NCBI GenBank assembly: GCA_017882055.1
Contig: JADGQE010000190.1
Coordinates: forward strand, 1-7,465
Direction: 5' to 3'
From: Thermoflexales bacterium
Lineage (GTDB): Bacteria > Chloroflexota > Anaerolineae > Fen-1058
Length of the DNA stretch: 7,465 bases
A model generated the notes under the pieces. The model was given only the letters and a program-made list of their open reading frames with translations, did no database searches and was not told the DNA's origin. A program made the translations under genes and the position numbers. Below are positions 5,364 through 7,465 of this stretch, in pieces; position 1 is the stretch's first letter, and every line of letters starts with the position of its first letter.

Positions 5364-6947
5364 TTGGAACAGAATCTGGTATTAACCGGCTTCATGGGTA
5401 CGGGCAAAACCAGCGTCGGCAAAGCCATTGCCGAACGATTGGGCCGAACGTTTATCGACACCGATGTCTGGATCGAAAAACGGGCGGGCAAGCCGGTGAG
5501 TGCGATCTTCGCTGAAGACGGCGAAGATCGTTTTCGTGCTTATGAGGTCGAGGCATGTGAGGCATTATCTGCACCATGTAATCAGGTGATTGCTACAGGC
5601 GGTTGGACGCTGGGTCCCGAAAAGAACCGCGCGGCGCTGCAACGCGGCGGCTGCGTCATCTGTTTGCGTGCTGAGCCGGACACGATCCTGGCGCGGTTGA
5701 GCGGCGCAACCGATCGGCCGTTGTTGGCAAGCGACGATCGCGCCGCCAAAATGCGCACGTTGTTGAATCAGCGCGATCCGGTGTATCGCTCGTTTGCGTG
5801 GCAAGTCGATACGACGCGTATGAACGTGGCCGAAGCGATGATGCAAGTGATGGCCCTGTGGGGTGCGATTCGTCACCTCGATCAACCGGCGTCGATGTGG
5901 CTGCCGATGCGCGAACGCGGTGGCACCTCGATCTTGTTCGGCGCGGGCCTGGTCGATGCGATCGGGCCGATCTTGCGGGCGCGCGGACTGAGCGGCCGCG
6001 TGGCACTGGTCAGCGATTCGAATGTCGCTTCACTGCACGGTGATCGCGTCGCGCGTTCGTTAGAATTGGTGGGCTTTGAACCAGCGCTGCTGTGTATACC
6101 GGCCGGTGAAGAAAGCAAAACGCTTGAGTCAGTGGCCGGGTTGTTTGAATCATTTGTCGGCGCCGGGCTGGAGCGCGGTGATCTCGTCGTCGCATTGGGC
6201 GGCGGCGTGATCGGCGATCTGGCGGGCTTTGCGGCGGCGACGTATCTGCGCGGCGTGCGTTGGGTGTGCGTGCCGACTTCGCTGCTGGCGATGGTCGACG
6301 CGAGCATCGGCGGCAAAGTCGGCGTCGATTTACCGGCGGGCAAAAATCTCGCGGGCGCTTTTCATCCGTCGTTGATGACGATCGGCGATCCGGACTTGCT
6401 GCACACCTTACCCGGCGTTGAATTTCGATCGGGCCTGGCGGAAGTGATCAAGGCCGGCGTCATCGCCGATCCTGAACTGTTCGAGATGATCGAACACGGT
6501 TCAGGTGATCTGAGTGAGATGATCCGGCGGGCGCTGCGCGTAAAGGTCGAGGTCGTAATCGAAGATCCGTTCGAGGCGGGACGACGCGCCGCGTTGAATC
6601 TGGGCCACACGATCGGGCACGGGATCGAAGCCGCGTCGAAATTCGCGCTGCGGCATGGCGAAGCGATCGGCATCGGTCTGATCGCCGAAGCCAAGATTGC
6701 GGAGCGGCTCGGACTGGCGCAGCCGGGGCTGAGCGATCGGATCGAAGCCGTCATCGCAAAAGTCGATCTGCCGACGCGCTACCACGATCTCGATCTGGAA
6801 ACGATCATGACGCTCCTGCAATCGGATAAAAAGAAGAAAGGCGGGCGCATCAAGTTCGCGCTGCCGCGAAGCGTGGGCGACGTGTTGATCGGCGTCGATG
6901 TCAAAGACGAGCTAGTGGTCGAGGCACTGAATGCCGTGCGTGAATAG
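5364..6947 (+). CDS. aroKB: Bifunctional shikimate kinase / 3-dehydroquinate synthase fusion
   Basis: One 527-residue polypeptide joins two shikimate-pathway enzymes. Residues 1 to about 170 are shikimate kinase (ATP-dependent 3-phosphorylation): Walker A GFMGTGKTS with Lys15, DTD with Asp34, GEDRFR with Arg58, DRPLL with Arg118, and QRDPVY with Arg137, closely matching M. tuberculosis AroK numbering. The GGG shikimate-binding loop reads Gly79-Gly80-Trp81. From about residue 178 follows dehydroquinate synthase (DAHP to dehydroquinate, NAD+ and metal dependent): GEESKT, LGGGVIGDLAGF (278-289), PTSLLAMVDASIGGK (304-318), metal ligands Glu360 (EVIKAG), His415 (first His of HTIGH) and His431 (HGEAIG), then DKKKKGGRIKF. 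The start is TTG 5364, giving LEQNLVLTGFMG, the expected kinase N-terminus. AroKB fusions are known, for example in Thermotoga and some Chloroflexota. The two steps are not consecutive in the pathway, so the fusion probably serves co-expression rather than channelling. Confidence 0.95.
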   Translation: MEQNLVLTGFMGTGKTSVGKAIAERLGRTFIDTDVWIEKRAGKPVSAIFAEDGEDRFRAYEVEACEALSAPCNQVIATGGWTLGPEKNRAALQRGGCVICLRAEPDTILARLSGATDRPLLASDDRAAKMRTLLNQRDPVYRSFAWQVDTTRMNVAEAMMQVMALWGAIRHLDQPASMWLPMRERGGTSILFGAGLVDAIGPILRARGLSGRVALVSDSNVASLHGDRVARSLELVGFEPALLCIPAGEESKTLESVAGLFESFVGAGLERGDLVVALGGGVIGDLAGFAAATYLRGVRWVCVPTSLLAMVDASIGGKVGVDLPAGKNLAGAFHPSLMTIGDPDLLHTLPGVEFRSGLAEVIKAGVIADPELFEMIEHGSGDLSEMIRRALRVKVEVVIEDPFEAGRRAALNLGHTIGHGIEAASKFALRHGEAIGIGLIAEAKIAERLGLAQPGLSDRIEAVIAKVDLPTRYHDLDLETIMTLLQSDKKKKGGRIKFALPRSVGDVLIGVDVKDELVVEALNAVRE

Positions 6948-6962
6948 TCTCTAACCACGAAG

Positions 6963-6989
6963 CCACTAAAATACCTGGTGACTTAGTGG
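6963..6989. repeat. Small inverted repeat upstream of aroQ
   Basis: CCACTAA (6963-6969) pairs with TTAGTGG (6983-6989) around a 13-nt loop, within the 65-bp spacer between the aroKB stop and aroQ. There is no following T-run, so termination is unlikely. It may be filler repeat or a weak RNA hairpin. Confidence 0.4.
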
Positions 6990-7001
6990 TAAAGTGCCTT
7001 C

Positions 7002-7008
7002 AAGGAGG
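7002..7008 (+). promoter_or_regulatory. Ribosome binding site of aroQ
   Basis: AAGGAGG, the strongest Shine-Dalgarno sequence in the window, sits 4 bases before ATG 7013 and fixes that start. Confidence 0.8.
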
Positions 7009-7012
7009 CGGT

Positions 7013-7465
7013 ATGAAGATCCTCGTTTTGCACGGACCGAATTTGAATTTGCTGGGCACGCGTGAGCCGCAGATCTACGGTGCGACTACGCTGGCCGACA
7101 TCGACGCGGCGCTGCGGGCTGAGGGCGAAGCGCTTGGCCTTGCGGAGGTGCGTTCGGCGCAGTCCAATCACGAGGGTGCTTTGATCGATGCGCTGCACGC
7201 TGCACGCAGTTGGGCCGATGGCGTAGTATTCAATCCGGGCGGCTACACGCATACCTCGATCGCGCTGCATGATGCGATCAAATCGATCGGACTGCCAGTG
7301 GTGGAAGTGCACTTGTCCAACATTCACGCGCGCGAGGAGTTCCGGCATCGATCGGTTACGGCGGCAGCCAGTGTCGGCATCATCGGCGGCTTTGGCTGGC
7401 GGAGCTATCTGCTAGGCTTGCATGCGCTGGTGGATGTGATCAAAGACAGAGCTGCTTCCGCCAAA
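7013..7465 (+). CDS. aroQ: 3-dehydroquinate dehydratase, type II; 3' end outside window
   Basis: AroQ dehydrates 3-dehydroquinate to 3-dehydroshikimate by the type II (trans-elimination) mechanism, as a dodecamer in characterised members. The 151 visible codons have no stop before the window edge; because family members are about 140-150 residues, only the last few residues are probably missing. Motifs: LHGPNLNLLGTREP (6-19) with Arg17, catalytic Tyr22 in IYG, QSNHEG (50-55), NPGGYTHTS (74-82), EVHLSN with catalytic His100, and REEFRHRS (107-114) followed by GIIGGFGWRSYLLGL. There is no resemblance to type I AroD. Strong SD AAGGAGG precedes ATG 7013. Being last here, it completes the set of enzymes from DAHP to chorismate. 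Confidence 0.95.
   Translation, partial: MKILVLHGPNLNLLGTREPQIYGATTLADIDAALRAEGEALGLAEVRSAQSNHEGALIDALHAARSWADGVVFNPGGYTHTSIALHDAIKSIGLPVVEVHLSNIHAREEFRHRSVTAAASVGIIGGFGWRSYLLGLHALVDVIKDRAASAK

Overview
The window looks like an ordinary chromosomal locus of a GC-rich bacterium. It holds most of the shikimate (common aromatic) pathway in one co-directional cluster. Every gene is on the + strand and the spacers are 38 to 235 bp long. The fused AroK-AroB protein, a type II dehydroquinase and the style of the intergenic repeats suggest Chloroflexota (Anaerolineae/Caldilineae-like). That placement is an inference from memory of such genomes; no 16S or marker gene is present to confirm it.

Layout: (1) 2-685, a TyrA-type prephenate/arogenate dehydrogenase cut off at the window start; (2) 856-1728, a second complete TyrA paralogue; (3) 1772-3052, aroA; (4) 3053-3287, a spacer carrying a palindromic dispersed-repeat-like element; (5) 3288-4085, aroE; (6) 4124-5287, aroC; (7) 5288-5363, a spacer with a strong inverted repeat just before an SD; (8) 5364-6947, aroK-aroB fusion starting at TTG; (9) 7013-7465, aroQ, with no stop codon before the window ends.

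Together the proteins cover all six steps from DAHP to chorismate: AroB and AroK (fused), AroQ, AroE, AroA and AroC. They are followed, through prephenate made elsewhere, by the committed tyrosine step (TyrA). DAHP synthase, chorismate mutase, prephenate dehydratase and an aminotransferase are not in the window; some may lie upstream.

I found no undescribed defence, mobile or RNA system. The points worth a second look are modest: the TyrA pair differs at exactly the histidine that controls tyrosine inhibition in Aquifex TyrA; the shikimate kinase domain has GGW where GGG is usual; nested inverted repeats occupy the aroA-aroE and aroC-aroKB spacers; and the tetramer GATC is about five times more frequent than base composition predicts, in several reading frames.
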